NCBI GenBank assembly: GCA_018660265.1
Contig: JABJKS010000062.1
Span: 1-43,899, forward strand
Direction: 5' to 3'
DNA: 43,899 nucleotides
From: Rhodospirillaceae bacterium
GTDB lineage: Bacteria > Pseudomonadota > Alphaproteobacteria > GCA-2731375
Shown here: positions 34,830 to 42,590 of the stretch, piece after piece
How the letters are laid out: each line of letters begins with the position of its first letter
Numbering within the stretch: position 1 is the stretch's first letter
Program-made: the position numbers and the translations under genes
Notes under the pieces: generated by a model
What the model was told of the DNA's origin: nothing
The model's database searches: none
Seen by the model: the letters and a program-made list of their open reading frames with translations, nothing else

Positions 34830-36068
34830 ATGAAACAAGACGTGAATTTTGATGAACAGGCGGTGCCGGGACGGCAGCAAACGTCGTCGCTGCGCGGCCC
34901 CGTCACCGAGACGATTGTTCAACAATTCTCTATGCCGGTGGAATATCCGGTGGTCTTTACCCATGGCCTGTTTGATCCCGGTAATTCGGCCCTGTGCGAC
35001 GTGGTCCGCCGCTATGAACCGGACAAACGGCATCGTTTGTTCGTGGTTCTGGATGACGGTGTGGCCCAGGCCATACCTGATTTGACCACCCGCCTGGCTG
35101 CCTATGCTGCGGCCCATGAAAGCCACCTGGAACTTCTCACTGTGGAGTTGGTGCAGGGCGGCGAAGCGGTCAAGAACCAGGCCGATCATGTTGATAATCT
35201 GCTGGAACGTATGCTGGCCCTGGCCGTTGACCGTCATTCATACGTCATGGCCATCGGCGGCGGGGCCGTGCTGGATCTGGTTGGCTATGCCGCCGCGATC
35301 TGTCATCGGGGCATCCGGTTGTTGCGGGTTCCCACGACGGTGCTGGCACAAAACGATTCAGGCGTTGGTGTAAAGAACGGCGTGAATGCCCTGGGGGTGA
35401 AAAATTTCGTCGGCACCTTTGCGCCGCCCTTTGCGGTTCTGAACGATTTTGCCTTCATCGAAAGTTTGCAGCACCGGGACAAAATCGCGGGCATGGCGGA
35501 GGCGGTAAAAGTCGCCCTGATCCGCGACGGGGCGTTTTTTACCTGGCTGGAAGCCAATGCAAAAGACCTGGCGCGGTTCGAACCGCAGGCCATGGCCTAT
35601 ATGATCCGCCGCTGTGCGGAGCTGCATTTGCGCCACATCGGCACCGGGGGCGATCCGTTCGAGCAGGGCAGCGCCCGGCCCCTGGATTACGGACATTGGT
35701 CGGCCCACAAACTCGAAGGGTTAAGCAACCACGACCTGCGCCATGGCGAGGCGGTGGCCATCGGCATGGCCATGGATGCCCACTATGCCGTGCTGATGGA
35801 TATGTTGAGCGAGATCGAGGGTCAGCGAATTTGCCGCCTGTTAGAGACCCTGGGTTTTCGGCTGTGGCACGACACACTGGAAATGACCGCGGAAAACGGC
35901 GAAGTCGCAGTCATGGATGGCCTGCGGGAATTTCAGGAACATCTGGGCGGTGAGCTGACCATCACCTTAATTGCCGCCATTGGCCAGGGCGTGGAAGTCC
36001 ACCACATTGATGCGGTGACGATGCTGGCCGCCCGGGACTGGTTGCGGGAAAGGTCTGCGACCCCATGA
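34830..36068 (+). CDS. eboD: EboD, 3-dehydroquinate synthase-like protein
   Basis: A 412-residue member of the dehydroquinate synthase superfamily assigned to EboD by motif and context. NAD site: VMAIGGGAVLDLVGYAAAIC (139-158). Metal ligands are Glu224 (GMAEAVKVALI), His289 (DYGHWSAHKLE) and His305 (RHGEAVAIGMAMD). RVPTTVLAQNDSGVGVKNG and FAPPFAVLNDFAFI match sugar-phosphate cyclases. It would cyclise or rearrange a phosphosugar-like substrate; the real substrate is unknown. The eboE start overlaps its stop (ATGA). First gene of eboDEC-cupredoxin. Confidence 0.9.
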   Translation: MKQDVNFDEQAVPGRQQTSSLRGPVTETIVQQFSMPVEYPVVFTHGLFDPGNSALCDVVRRYEPDKRHRLFVVLDDGVAQAIPDLTTRLAAYAAAHESHLELLTVELVQGGEAVKNQADHVDNLLERMLALAVDRHSYVMAIGGGAVLDLVGYAAAICHRGIRLLRVPTTVLAQNDSGVGVKNGVNALGVKNFVGTFAPPFAVLNDFAFIESLQHRDKIAGMAEAVKVALIRDGAFFTWLEANAKDLARFEPQAMAYMIRRCAELHLRHIGTGGDPFEQGSARPLDYGHWSAHKLEGLSNHDLRHGEAVAIGMAMDAHYAVLMDMLSEIEGQRICRLLETLGFRLWHDTLEMTAENGEVAVMDGLREFQEHLGGELTITLIAAIGQGVEVHHIDAVTMLAARDWLRERSATP

Positions 36069-37282
36069 AGCTTGCTCCGGCAAAAGGTGGAGCCCATCTC
36101 ACCTATTGCACCAATATCCATCCCGGAGAAACCTGGGAGGAAGTCTCGCACGCCCTAAAGGTGCATCTGCCGGCGGTCAAGGCGCAGCTTTGCCCGGACC
36201 AGGATTTTGGTGTTGGTTTGCGCCTGTCCGCAGCGACGGCCCGTGATTTACAAGACCCGGAAGCCTTCGCCGAATTGCAGGATATTCTGACCACTGCTGG
36301 CTTGTACGTATTCACCATCAACGGCTTCCCCTACGGCACCTTTCATGGTGCCCGGGTCAAGGAGGGTGTCTATCAGCCGGATTGGCGCACCGGTGATCGT
36401 CTGGCCTATTCCAACCATTTGGCGGATCTGCTGGTCCGCCTGTTACCGGACGACGGCAGCATCGATGGCAGCATCTCCTCCGTGCCCGGCGGCTTTAAGG
36501 CTGACGTGGAAGGGCCGGAAACCATCCGCGCCATGGTCGATAACATGCTGCGCCATGCGGCCTATCTGGTGCATTTGCGCCGGCTCACCGGGCGCAGCAT
36601 CGCCCTGGCGTTGGAGCCGGAACCCTGCTGCGTGCTGGAAACCACGGAAGAGGCGGTGAACGCCTTTAAGCGTCATTTGTTTAATGGTGCCGCCATTTCT
36701 CAAATGGCCATGTACACCGGTTCCTCCCGCGCCGATGCTGAGGCGGACCTGCACCGGCACCTGGGCATCTGTCTGGACCTGTGCCATGCGGCGGTTGAAT
36801 TCGAAAACCCCGATCAGGCAGTCGATACCCTGCAGGCCGCCGGTATCTCGATCCCGAAAGTGCAGATCAGCGCCGGCCTGCGCTTACCGCAAGTCAGCAA
36901 GGCGGACATCGCCCGCATCAAACTCTTCGATGATGAGGTCTATTTGCATCAGGTCGTGGCGAAAACCGCATATGGGATGGAACGGTATCCCGATTTAGGC
37001 GACGCCTTTGCCAGCTTCAAGGAAGCCGAAAAACCTGAATGGCGGGTGCATTTTCATGTCCCTATTTTCTTGGCGGAGTTGGACGGTTTCACCACAACCC
37101 GCCCGGCGGTGGAACAATTTCTGGCCCGCCAGGCAAAGAACTCGGTGACCGATCATCTGGAAGTCGAGACCTATACCTGGGACGTCCTGCCTGAAGAATT
37201 CCGCAGGGACGATGTGGTGACCAACATCGTCAAGGAAATGCGCTGGGCACAACAACAGCTTGGGAACGGCAGCACGCCATGA
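36065..37282 (+). CDS. eboE: EboE, TIM-barrel metabolite traffic protein
   Basis: A 405-residue sugar-phosphate isomerase/epimerase-like TIM barrel of the 'metabolite traffic protein EboE' family. The start HLTYCTNIHPGETW is diagnostic. Barrel metal residues are likely Glu in LALEPEPCC, Asp/His in ICLDLCHAAVEFE, His in RVHFHVPIF and Glu in LEVETYTWDVLP. A conserved SSVPGGFK lies midway. ATGA overlaps with eboD and with eboC show strict coupling. Its reaction is unknown; it is the most characteristic member of ebo clusters. Confidence 0.92.
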   Translation: MKLAPAKGGAHLTYCTNIHPGETWEEVSHALKVHLPAVKAQLCPDQDFGVGLRLSAATARDLQDPEAFAELQDILTTAGLYVFTINGFPYGTFHGARVKEGVYQPDWRTGDRLAYSNHLADLLVRLLPDDGSIDGSISSVPGGFKADVEGPETIRAMVDNMLRHAAYLVHLRRLTGRSIALALEPEPCCVLETTEEAVNAFKRHLFNGAAISQMAMYTGSSRADAEADLHRHLGICLDLCHAAVEFENPDQAVDTLQAAGISIPKVQISAGLRLPQVSKADIARIKLFDDEVYLHQVVAKTAYGMERYPDLGDAFASFKEAEKPEWRVHFHVPIFLAELDGFTTTRPAVEQFLARQAKNSVTDHLEVETYTWDVLPEEFRRDDVVTNIVKEMRWAQQQLGNGSTP

Positions 37283-38148
37283 ATTGGCAAACCCTGTTGC
37301 GCCTGGGCCGGGTCTCGAACCTACCCACGGTTTGGTCCAACAGCCTGGCCGGTTTGGTTCTGGCCGGCAGCGGGGTGATGTTGGATGTGGGCCTCGCCCT
37401 CATGGTCATCATGTCGTTGTTCTATGTTGGCGGCATGTATCTCAACGATGCCTTCGATCAGCACATTGATGCGGTTGAACGGCCCGAACGGCCCATACCT
37501 TCGGGCCAGATCAGCGCCACAGCCGTCTACACATCCGGCTTTATCATGCTGGCCCTGGGCATCGCGGCATTGTTCTGGTGGGGACAAAGCATGGATCGGG
37601 GGATAGCGCCGGGACTGTGCGGCATCGCCCTGGCCGGGGCCATTGTCTATTATGACTGGCGCCATAAGACCGATCCCGTGGGTCCGGCCTGGATGGGTTT
37701 ATGCCGGGTGCTGGTCTATCTGGCCGCCGCCTTCCTGGTAACCGCCCAGCCACCCGTTATCCTGTACTTGGGTGCCGTGGCATTGTTTTGCTATCTGATC
37801 GGCCTGACATACATTGCCAAGCAGGAAAACCTGGGCCGGGTGGCCAACTTGTGGCCCCTGTTGTTTCTGGCGGTACCAGCCGCCGCCGCCGTCTGGATCG
37901 GTGCAACTGACGGCATCTTCGCCCTGGCCTTGGCGATCGTGTTCGTGGTCTGGATGATCAATGCCCTACGCTATCTGTGGCGACGTCAACCGGGCGATAT
38001 TCCCCGCGCCGTGGTCAGCCTGATCGCGGGCATGTCTTTGTTGGATGCGGTCCTGATCGCCCATATGGGCGCACCGCAAATGGCCGCGGCAGCCGCCGTC
38101 TGTTTCGTTCTGACCCTGGCCTTTCAACGCTTCATTCCAGGCACTTAA
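37279..38148 (+). CDS. eboC: EboC, UbiA-type prenyltransferase
   Basis: A 289-residue inner-membrane protein of the UbiA prenyltransferase family with about eight or nine hydrophobic segments. The first aspartate-rich motif is Asn56-Asp-x2-Asp60-x3-Asp64 (GMYLNDAFDQHIDAVERPER), which binds prenyl diphosphate through Mg. The second is in YYDWRHKTDPVGP. LRLGRVSNLPTVWSNSLAG is the usual UbiA N-terminus. It would prenylate the ebo product; the acceptor is unknown. Idi of the opposite operon would supply the isoprenoid. It overlaps eboE by 4 bp. Confidence 0.92.
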   Translation: MNWQTLLRLGRVSNLPTVWSNSLAGLVLAGSGVMLDVGLALMVIMSLFYVGGMYLNDAFDQHIDAVERPERPIPSGQISATAVYTSGFIMLALGIAALFWWGQSMDRGIAPGLCGIALAGAIVYYDWRHKTDPVGPAWMGLCRVLVYLAAAFLVTAQPPVILYLGAVALFCYLIGLTYIAKQENLGRVANLWPLLFLAVPAAAAVWIGATDGIFALALAIVFVVWMINALRYLWRRQPGDIPRAVVSLIAGMSLLDAVLIAHMGAPQMAAAAAVCFVLTLAFQRFIPGT

Positions 38149-38150
38149 TC

Positions 38151-38528
38151 ATGCAAAGCCTACGTTATCTTATGTCTGTTCTGATGCTATTGGGCCTGAT
38201 CGCTTTACCGCAGGCTTTCGCCGGTCAATCCACAGCCAATGTCATTGAGTTGGTGATAAAGGAACGGGCGGTTCAAGGCAAAAAGGTCGTGCGGGTGACC
38301 GAGGGCGTGACCGTTACCCTGCATTGGACCACGGACGAAAAGGTCGAACTGCATCTACATGGCTATGATATCGAGAAGACCGTCAAACCTGGAACGACCC
38401 TGACCATGACGTTCAAGGCTCGCGCGACGGGCCGCTTTCCGGTCACAGCACATGGATTTGGTGAACATGGCCATGGTGGCAGCCATGCCGAAAAGGCGTT
38501 GGTTTACCTTGAAGTGCTGCCAGATTAG
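38151..38528 (+). CDS. Periplasmic cupredoxin-like protein in the ebo operon
   Basis: A 125-residue preprotein with a signal peptide (1-24, LGLIALPQAFA then GQS) and a short beta-rich domain. Cupredoxin-like marks are VTEGVTVTLHWTTDEKVELH, LHLHGYDIEKTVKPGTTL and FPVTAHGFGEHGHGGSHAEK, which is rich in histidine and could bind copper. The classical Cys ligand of blue copper proteins is absent, so an electron-transfer role is not certain; a copper-carrier role is possible. ATG 38151 comes 2 bp after the eboC stop, so it is part of the ebo transcript. Convergent with eboF over 1 bp. Confidence 0.8.
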   Translation: MQSLRYLMSVLMLLGLIALPQAFAGQSTANVIELVIKERAVQGKKVVRVTEGVTVTLHWTTDEKVELHLHGYDIEKTVKPGTTLTMTFKARATGRFPVTAHGFGEHGHGGSHAEKALVYLEVLPD

Positions 38529-38529
38529 T

Positions 38530-39906
38530 TCAGTTGAAAATATGATCCAGCACGATCTGTTTCACCGCCGTGGCGGGAACTTCGGCATCGGGCAGTAATT
38601 CCGCTTCTGAACTGATGATCAAGGGGCCGTCTTCCGGCTTGTCCGTGATCCTGCCGTGAGAGCCTTTGACCAGGGTCGCATCCAGGGGGATCACGTCCAT
38701 TAAGGTACGGAAACCCAGGGCCTTCTTAATCAGACGCCGGCCAATAGCGAGGGCGGGGATTTTGATGGCCGGATCCATAAACAGCTCCACCGGGTCATAG
38801 CCAGGCTTGCGGTGGATCTCCACCGTGCGGGCAAAATCAGGCGCCTTGTCATCGTCGAGGAAGTAATAGTAGGTAAACCAACGGTCCGCTTTAGAGATCG
38901 CCACCAGGTCACCGGCCCGGGGATGGCCCAGGCCGTAATCAATCTTGCCTGCCTCGTCCAACACCACCTCAACACCATCCAAACCTTCGATCAGGGCCTT
39001 CACCTCCGCCAGGCGTTCGGGGTTGCGCACGTGGATATGGGCGATCTGGTGATCGGCGATGGCGAAAGCTTCCGATGCCCCTGGGTCCAATATCTCGCGG
39101 CCACGCTCCTCCACCCGCACCTGGATCAAGCCCGCCTGGCGCAGGGCGCGATTAATATGCACAGGCCCCGTGACATTGGTGATGCCGTATTCCGACAGCA
39201 CCACAATGCGGGTGCCGTCCTTGTCCGCCTGGTCGATCAACTGGCCACACAAGGCATCGACAGCACGCACTTCGGGCTCCACCTCCGGTGCGTCGGGGCC
39301 GTATTTCTGCAGGCTGTAATCCAGGTGGGGCAGATAGACCATGGTCAAGGTTGGGTCCCGGGTCTCGCGCATATGCAGGGCCGAACGGGTAATCCAATCT
39401 GATGCAATCAAATCCGCCGCCGGGCCCCAAAATCGAAACAGAGGAAACTGCCCCAATTTGCCATTCAGTTCGCCGCGCAGATCCTCGGGCGCGGCATGAA
39501 TATCCGGCAGTTTTCGCCCATCGGCAGGGTACATGGGCCGGGGCGTGACGGCCCAATCCACATCCGCATACATGTTGTACCACCAGAACAGTTTGGCGCA
39601 GGTGAATTCCGGGTCCCGGGCCTTGGCCGCATCCCAGATCTTCTCCCCCGCCACCAGCTTGTTGGATTGCCGCCAGAACCAGATCTCTGACAGATCCCGA
39701 AAATACCAGCCATTGCCGACAATGCCTGTCTGCGCCGGGGCCAGGCCCGTAACAAAAGTAGATTGTGCCGCGCACGTCACCGCAGGGGTAACCGTGCGCA
39801 GGGGCTGCATAGCGCCGCGTTTGGCCAGTTTCGAAAGGTTTGGGGTATTCGGCCCCATCAGGGACGGCGTCAGACCGACGACGAGAACAACAATTGTACG
39901 CTGCAC
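38530..39906 (-). CDS. eboF: EboF, alkaline phosphatase superfamily protein
   Basis: A 458-residue protein of the nucleotide pyrophosphatase/phosphodiesterase side of the alkaline phosphatase superfamily, recognised as EboF. The probable nucleophile is Thr in TPAVTCAAQSTFVTGLAP. GIVGNGWYFRD, FWWYNMYADVDWAVTPRPMY, LPHLDYSLQKYGPD and ADHQIAHIHV are characteristic. Metal residues look altered: the N-terminal Asp position reads VVGLT, and the SDHG motif is SEYG. Start GTG 39906 has GGCGGAG upstream; the frame continues further left inside eboB but without similarity. eboB ends 4 bp before. Confidence 0.9.
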   Translation of the reverse strand: MQRTIVVLVVGLTPSLMGPNTPNLSKLAKRGAMQPLRTVTPAVTCAAQSTFVTGLAPAQTGIVGNGWYFRDLSEIWFWRQSNKLVAGEKIWDAAKARDPEFTCAKLFWWYNMYADVDWAVTPRPMYPADGRKLPDIHAAPEDLRGELNGKLGQFPLFRFWGPAADLIASDWITRSALHMRETRDPTLTMVYLPHLDYSLQKYGPDAPEVEPEVRAVDALCGQLIDQADKDGTRIVVLSEYGITNVTGPVHINRALRQAGLIQVRVEERGREILDPGASEAFAIADHQIAHIHVRNPERLAEVKALIEGLDGVEVVLDEAGKIDYGLGHPRAGDLVAISKADRWFTYYYFLDDDKAPDFARTVEIHRKPGYDPVELFMDPAIKIPALAIGRRLIKKALGFRTLMDVIPLDATLVKGSHGRITDKPEDGPLIISSEAELLPDAEVPATAVKQIVLDHIFN

Positions 39907-39910
39907 GAAG

Positions 39911-40801
39911 TTACTCCGCCGGCTCAACAACGGCTTCTTGGCCACGCAGGACGGAATTGCCTTCCCACAGCTCCGACTGATCAACCCGGGGCCGCCCCCC
40001 ATCCGCGCCCAGGTCCAAACGACCGCTTTGTCCGAAAAATGCGATGGGATTGTGCCAGACCACGGTTTCGATATCGCTTTCCGCGATGCCTGCTTCGCGC
40101 ATAGCGGCCACAGTCTTCGGCACCTTCAGGGGGTCGGAAACGCCCCAGTCGGCAGCGGAGTTGATGGTGATCCGTTCCGTACCATATTGCTGTACCAATG
40201 TGGCCATGCGGCCTTCATCCATCTTTGTATTGGGATAGATGGAGTGGCCGGCCCAGCAGCCGCTATCCAAGGTCGCGGCCAGGGTTTCCTCGTTATTGTG
40301 ATCGATCAGCACCCGGCCCGGATCAATGCCCGAGGCTTTGACCAGATCAATGGTCCGCTCCGTCCCGGCCTTTTTGTCCCGGTGCGGGGTGTGGATCAAG
40401 ACCGGCAGCTCATAGTCGATGGCCAGTTGCATCTGCGCCTCGAAATGTTTGGTCTCGACCGCTGTCTGATCATCAAATCCGATCTCGCCAACACCGACGC
40501 AGCTTTCCTTTTCCAGATAGATCGGCAACAGCTCCATCACCCCATCGGCGACGTCCGGGTTATTCGCCTCCTTCGGGTTCAGACCGATGGTGCAGAAATG
40601 GTGGATACCGAACTGTTTCGAACGGAACCGCTCCCACCCCACAAGGGAGAGGAAATAATCCTCGAACGCGCCAACGTGGGTTCGCGGCTGGCCGACCCAG
40701 AACGCAGGTTCGATAATCGCGACAATACCTGCATCCGCCATGGCCTGATAATCATCGGTGGTGCGGGAGGTCATGTGAATATGGTGGTCGAACATTTTCA
40801 T
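39911..40801 (-). CDS. eboB: EboB, TatD-family metal hydrolase
   Basis: A 296-residue TIM-barrel hydrolase of the TatD/amidohydrolase type. Metal ligands are His7-x-His9 (DHHIHM), Glu in GVGEIGFDD, His in VLIHTPHRDKK, His in LIDHNNEET and Asp in NSAADWGVSD. EPAFWVGQPRTHVGAFEDYF and FGIHHFCTIGLNPKEANN mark the EboB group. It would hydrolyse a small compound in the cytoplasm. It lies 48 bp after eboA and 4 bp before eboF. Confidence 0.92.
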   Translation of the reverse strand: MKMFDHHIHMTSRTTDDYQAMADAGIVAIIEPAFWVGQPRTHVGAFEDYFLSLVGWERFRSKQFGIHHFCTIGLNPKEANNPDVADGVMELLPIYLEKESCVGVGEIGFDDQTAVETKHFEAQMQLAIDYELPVLIHTPHRDKKAGTERTIDLVKASGIDPGRVLIDHNNEETLAATLDSGCWAGHSIYPNTKMDEGRMATLVQQYGTERITINSAADWGVSDPLKVPKTVAAMREAGIAESDIETVVWHNPIAFFGQSGRLDLGADGGRPRVDQSELWEGNSVLRGQEAVVEPAE

Positions 40802-40849
40802 GGCTTGTTCCTAACGTTTTTCACTTGGATGCGCCCCAAAAGCGGCACC

Positions 40850-41524
40850 TCAAGCCGCATCCAGGTTCACGATCAAATCCACATCATCGGGTACTGCACG
40901 ACCAGCCGCGCGGCGTTCAGAAGCGAACGCGACGACCATGCGCTTTAATTCAGGTGTTGCACGGTTGCCCAAATCGGTGATCCGGCCCACCAGTACGGCC
41001 AGAAATATCGCCTTTAAAACCATCGGGTTAAAGGCAGCTTCCGGGAACATCGCGGCTGGATAGGCGTTCTCGCACGCGATGGCCTCAAACACGTCCAGCA
41101 CATTGGTGCGGCAGGCATCAATGGCCAGTTCCAGAAACTGTTCCGGCCGGGGTAGGAACGACAGGCTTTGCAATACCGCCGCCTGCTCGCGAAAATCACC
41201 CCGCAAATAGACCTGACGTACAAATGCAGCCTGTTCTTCACCCGGTAAAAGCGACAAAGCGCGCAGCAACAACGCTGTGCGCGCAACGTTGTCCAACTGC
41301 CAGTCGGCACCGACAATGACGCCGGCATCGCTTAACATTCGGACATCGCCCGCCTGCAATGGCAAATCACGCAGACGCCGGGCACACCCGGCAAAGGCGG
41401 CGCGAAATTGCACGCTGGAGGGCGCGGCATCCCTACCCCCTGCTCCGGGCCAGACACGCTCAAGCCATTTTTTTGCCGGCCCATCGACCCGAGCCCATAA
41501 TATTTCAGCAAAACATTCGGTCAT
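40850..41524 (-). CDS. eboA: EboA domain protein
   Basis: A 224-residue alpha-helical protein with the EboA signature: ENAYPAAMFPEAAFNPMVLK at 152-171, then RITDLGNRATPELKRM and ASERRAAGRAVPDD at the end. No catalytic residues are known; the helix-rich form suggests a scaffold role in the ebo complex. It starts 9 bp after the idi stop. Confidence 0.92.
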   Translation of the reverse strand: MTECFAEILWARVDGPAKKWLERVWPGAGGRDAAPSSVQFRAAFAGCARRLRDLPLQAGDVRMLSDAGVIVGADWQLDNVARTALLLRALSLLPGEEQAAFVRQVYLRGDFREQAAVLQSLSFLPRPEQFLELAIDACRTNVLDVFEAIACENAYPAAMFPEAAFNPMVLKAIFLAVLVGRITDLGNRATPELKRMVVAFASERRAAGRAVPDDVDLIVNLDAA

Positions 41525-41533
41525 GGCGGGACC

Positions 41534-42118
41534 CTAAACCTCCGGCTTCCAGGCGATGATTTCATCACCAAATTTCTCCAGATAATCCCGGAACCAGGCA
41601 CTGTAACGATCCGGGTTGGCGGCGACCATTGCTTGCAAGCCATCGCCATCGGCCCAAACGTAATTCGAGGCCTCACCGGGGTTCGGGATCACGCGACCAT
41701 CGAACCGGCCAAAGAAGACATGCACATATTCATTCTCGATCAGGCCGCCACCCACATCGGCGCAATAACTATGTCGGCGGCCCGGTACCAAGGCGCAGGT
41801 AAAACCCATCTCTTCATCCAGGCGCCTGGCCGCAGCCGTCATCACGTCATCGCCCTCGCCCGGATGGCCACAGCAGGCATTGGCCCACCGCCCCGGCGAA
41901 TGATATTTCCCCGCCGCCCGTTTTTGCAGCAGGATCTGCCCGGCGGCATTTTTGATGATGACCGAAAACGCCCGATGCAACAGGCCCTGGCGATGGGCCT
42001 CCAGCTTCTCGCAGAGGCCGACCTGGCGGTCATGCTCATCCACCAGGACGATAATCGGCACGGGAAGGCCATTTTCGTCCAGGGGCGGGTCGGCGCTGGA
42101 ATTCATGACAATTGCCAT
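41534..42118 (-). CDS. idi: Isopentenyl-diphosphate delta-isomerase, type I
   Basis: A 194-residue Nudix-fold enzyme that interconverts IPP and DMAPP in the cytoplasm. The catalytic Cys83 is in NACCGHPGEGD; the Nudix glutamates are in RRLDEEMGF and the second one in ENEYVHVFFG (Glu128/130). The N-terminal VPIIVLVDEHDRQVGLCEKL and LHRAFSVIIKN are typical. Start 42118 is used; ATG 42106 is an alternative. It lies 2 bp after the cytochrome c stop, so it is in the ebo minus operon. Bacteria with the MEP pathway do not strictly need it, which suggests a special demand for DMAPP, probably from EboC. Confidence 0.92.
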   Translation of the reverse strand: MAIVMNSSADPPLDENGLPVPIIVLVDEHDRQVGLCEKLEAHRQGLLHRAFSVIIKNAAGQILLQKRAAGKYHSPGRWANACCGHPGEGDDVMTAAARRLDEEMGFTCALVPGRRHSYCADVGGGLIENEYVHVFFGRFDGRVIPNPGEASNYVWADGDGLQAMVAANPDRYSAWFRDYLEKFGDEIIAWKPEV

Positions 42119-42120
42119 GC

Positions 42121-42486
42121 CTAATGCTTAAAATCCTTGCTCATAATATAGGCCGTCAGGCTTTTACGTTGTTTCAAATTATAACGCTTTTTCCAGGACG
42201 GCATACCGCGAAAGCCTTTGGTAATACGTTTATAAACAAATTCCGGCTTGTACTTTTTTGCTTTCAGTTTCGGCGCCTTGCCGGGATAAGCCCTTGGACC
42301 ATGGCAACGGGCGCATTGTTTTCGGAACATTTTCTTCCCGGCGGCAATATTCGCCGGGTCAGACAAGAATTCCGCTTCCAAAACAACGTCAGCAGCATCA
42401 GCAGCAATGGCCGGGCCGACGGACAAGACATATGTCGAAACAGCCATGAAAACCGCAAGCACCACGGATTTATCGAAACGTGACAA
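42121..42486 (-). CDS. Small c-type cytochrome in the ebo operon
   Basis: A 121-residue exported monohaem cytochrome c. The signal peptide ends around AIAAD (28-30). The haem motif is Cys58-Ala-Arg-Cys61-His62 (KKMFRKQCARCHGPRAYPG), and Met95 (GFRGMPSW) is the likely axial ligand. The start codon appears to be TTG at 42486 with GGGA upstream; it gives a proper basic signal peptide n-region (SRFDK), while ATG in codon 14 would truncate it. It heads the operon cytochrome-idi-eboA-eboB-eboF and is separated from the PQQ dehydrogenase by a terminator. Confidence 0.85.
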   Translation of the reverse strand: MSRFDKSVVLAVFMAVSTYVLSVGPAIAADAADVVLEAEFLSDPANIAAGKKMFRKQCARCHGPRAYPGKAPKLKAKKYKPEFVYKRITKGFRGMPSWKKRYNLKQRKSLTAYIMSKDFKH

Positions 42487-42497
42487 AATTGAATTCC

Positions 42498-42553
42498 CGA
42501 TACAAAAGAAAACCAGCCCTTTCCCTGGATACTATCGTGGGGGAAAGGGCTGG
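42498..42553 (-). terminator. Intrinsic terminator between PQQ dehydrogenase and cytochrome c
   Basis: CCAGCCCTTTCCC (42513-42525) and GGGAAAGGGCTGG (42541-42553) pair over 13 bp with no mismatch. On the minus strand the stem is followed by TTTTCTTTTG, so it ends the dehydrogenase transcript just before the cytochrome c start. The cytochrome must have its own promoter in or near this stem, or be made by readthrough. Confidence 0.92.
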
Positions 42554-42590
42554 GGTTTATCGATATATTCCTAGGCGACGATTAAGTCGA

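Noticed and set aside
39533-40948. A 471-codon open frame on the + strand opposite eboF, eboB and eboA
   Set aside because: It runs antisense to three genes with clear family motifs, and its translation shows no domain. It is a by-product of GC-rich codon use.
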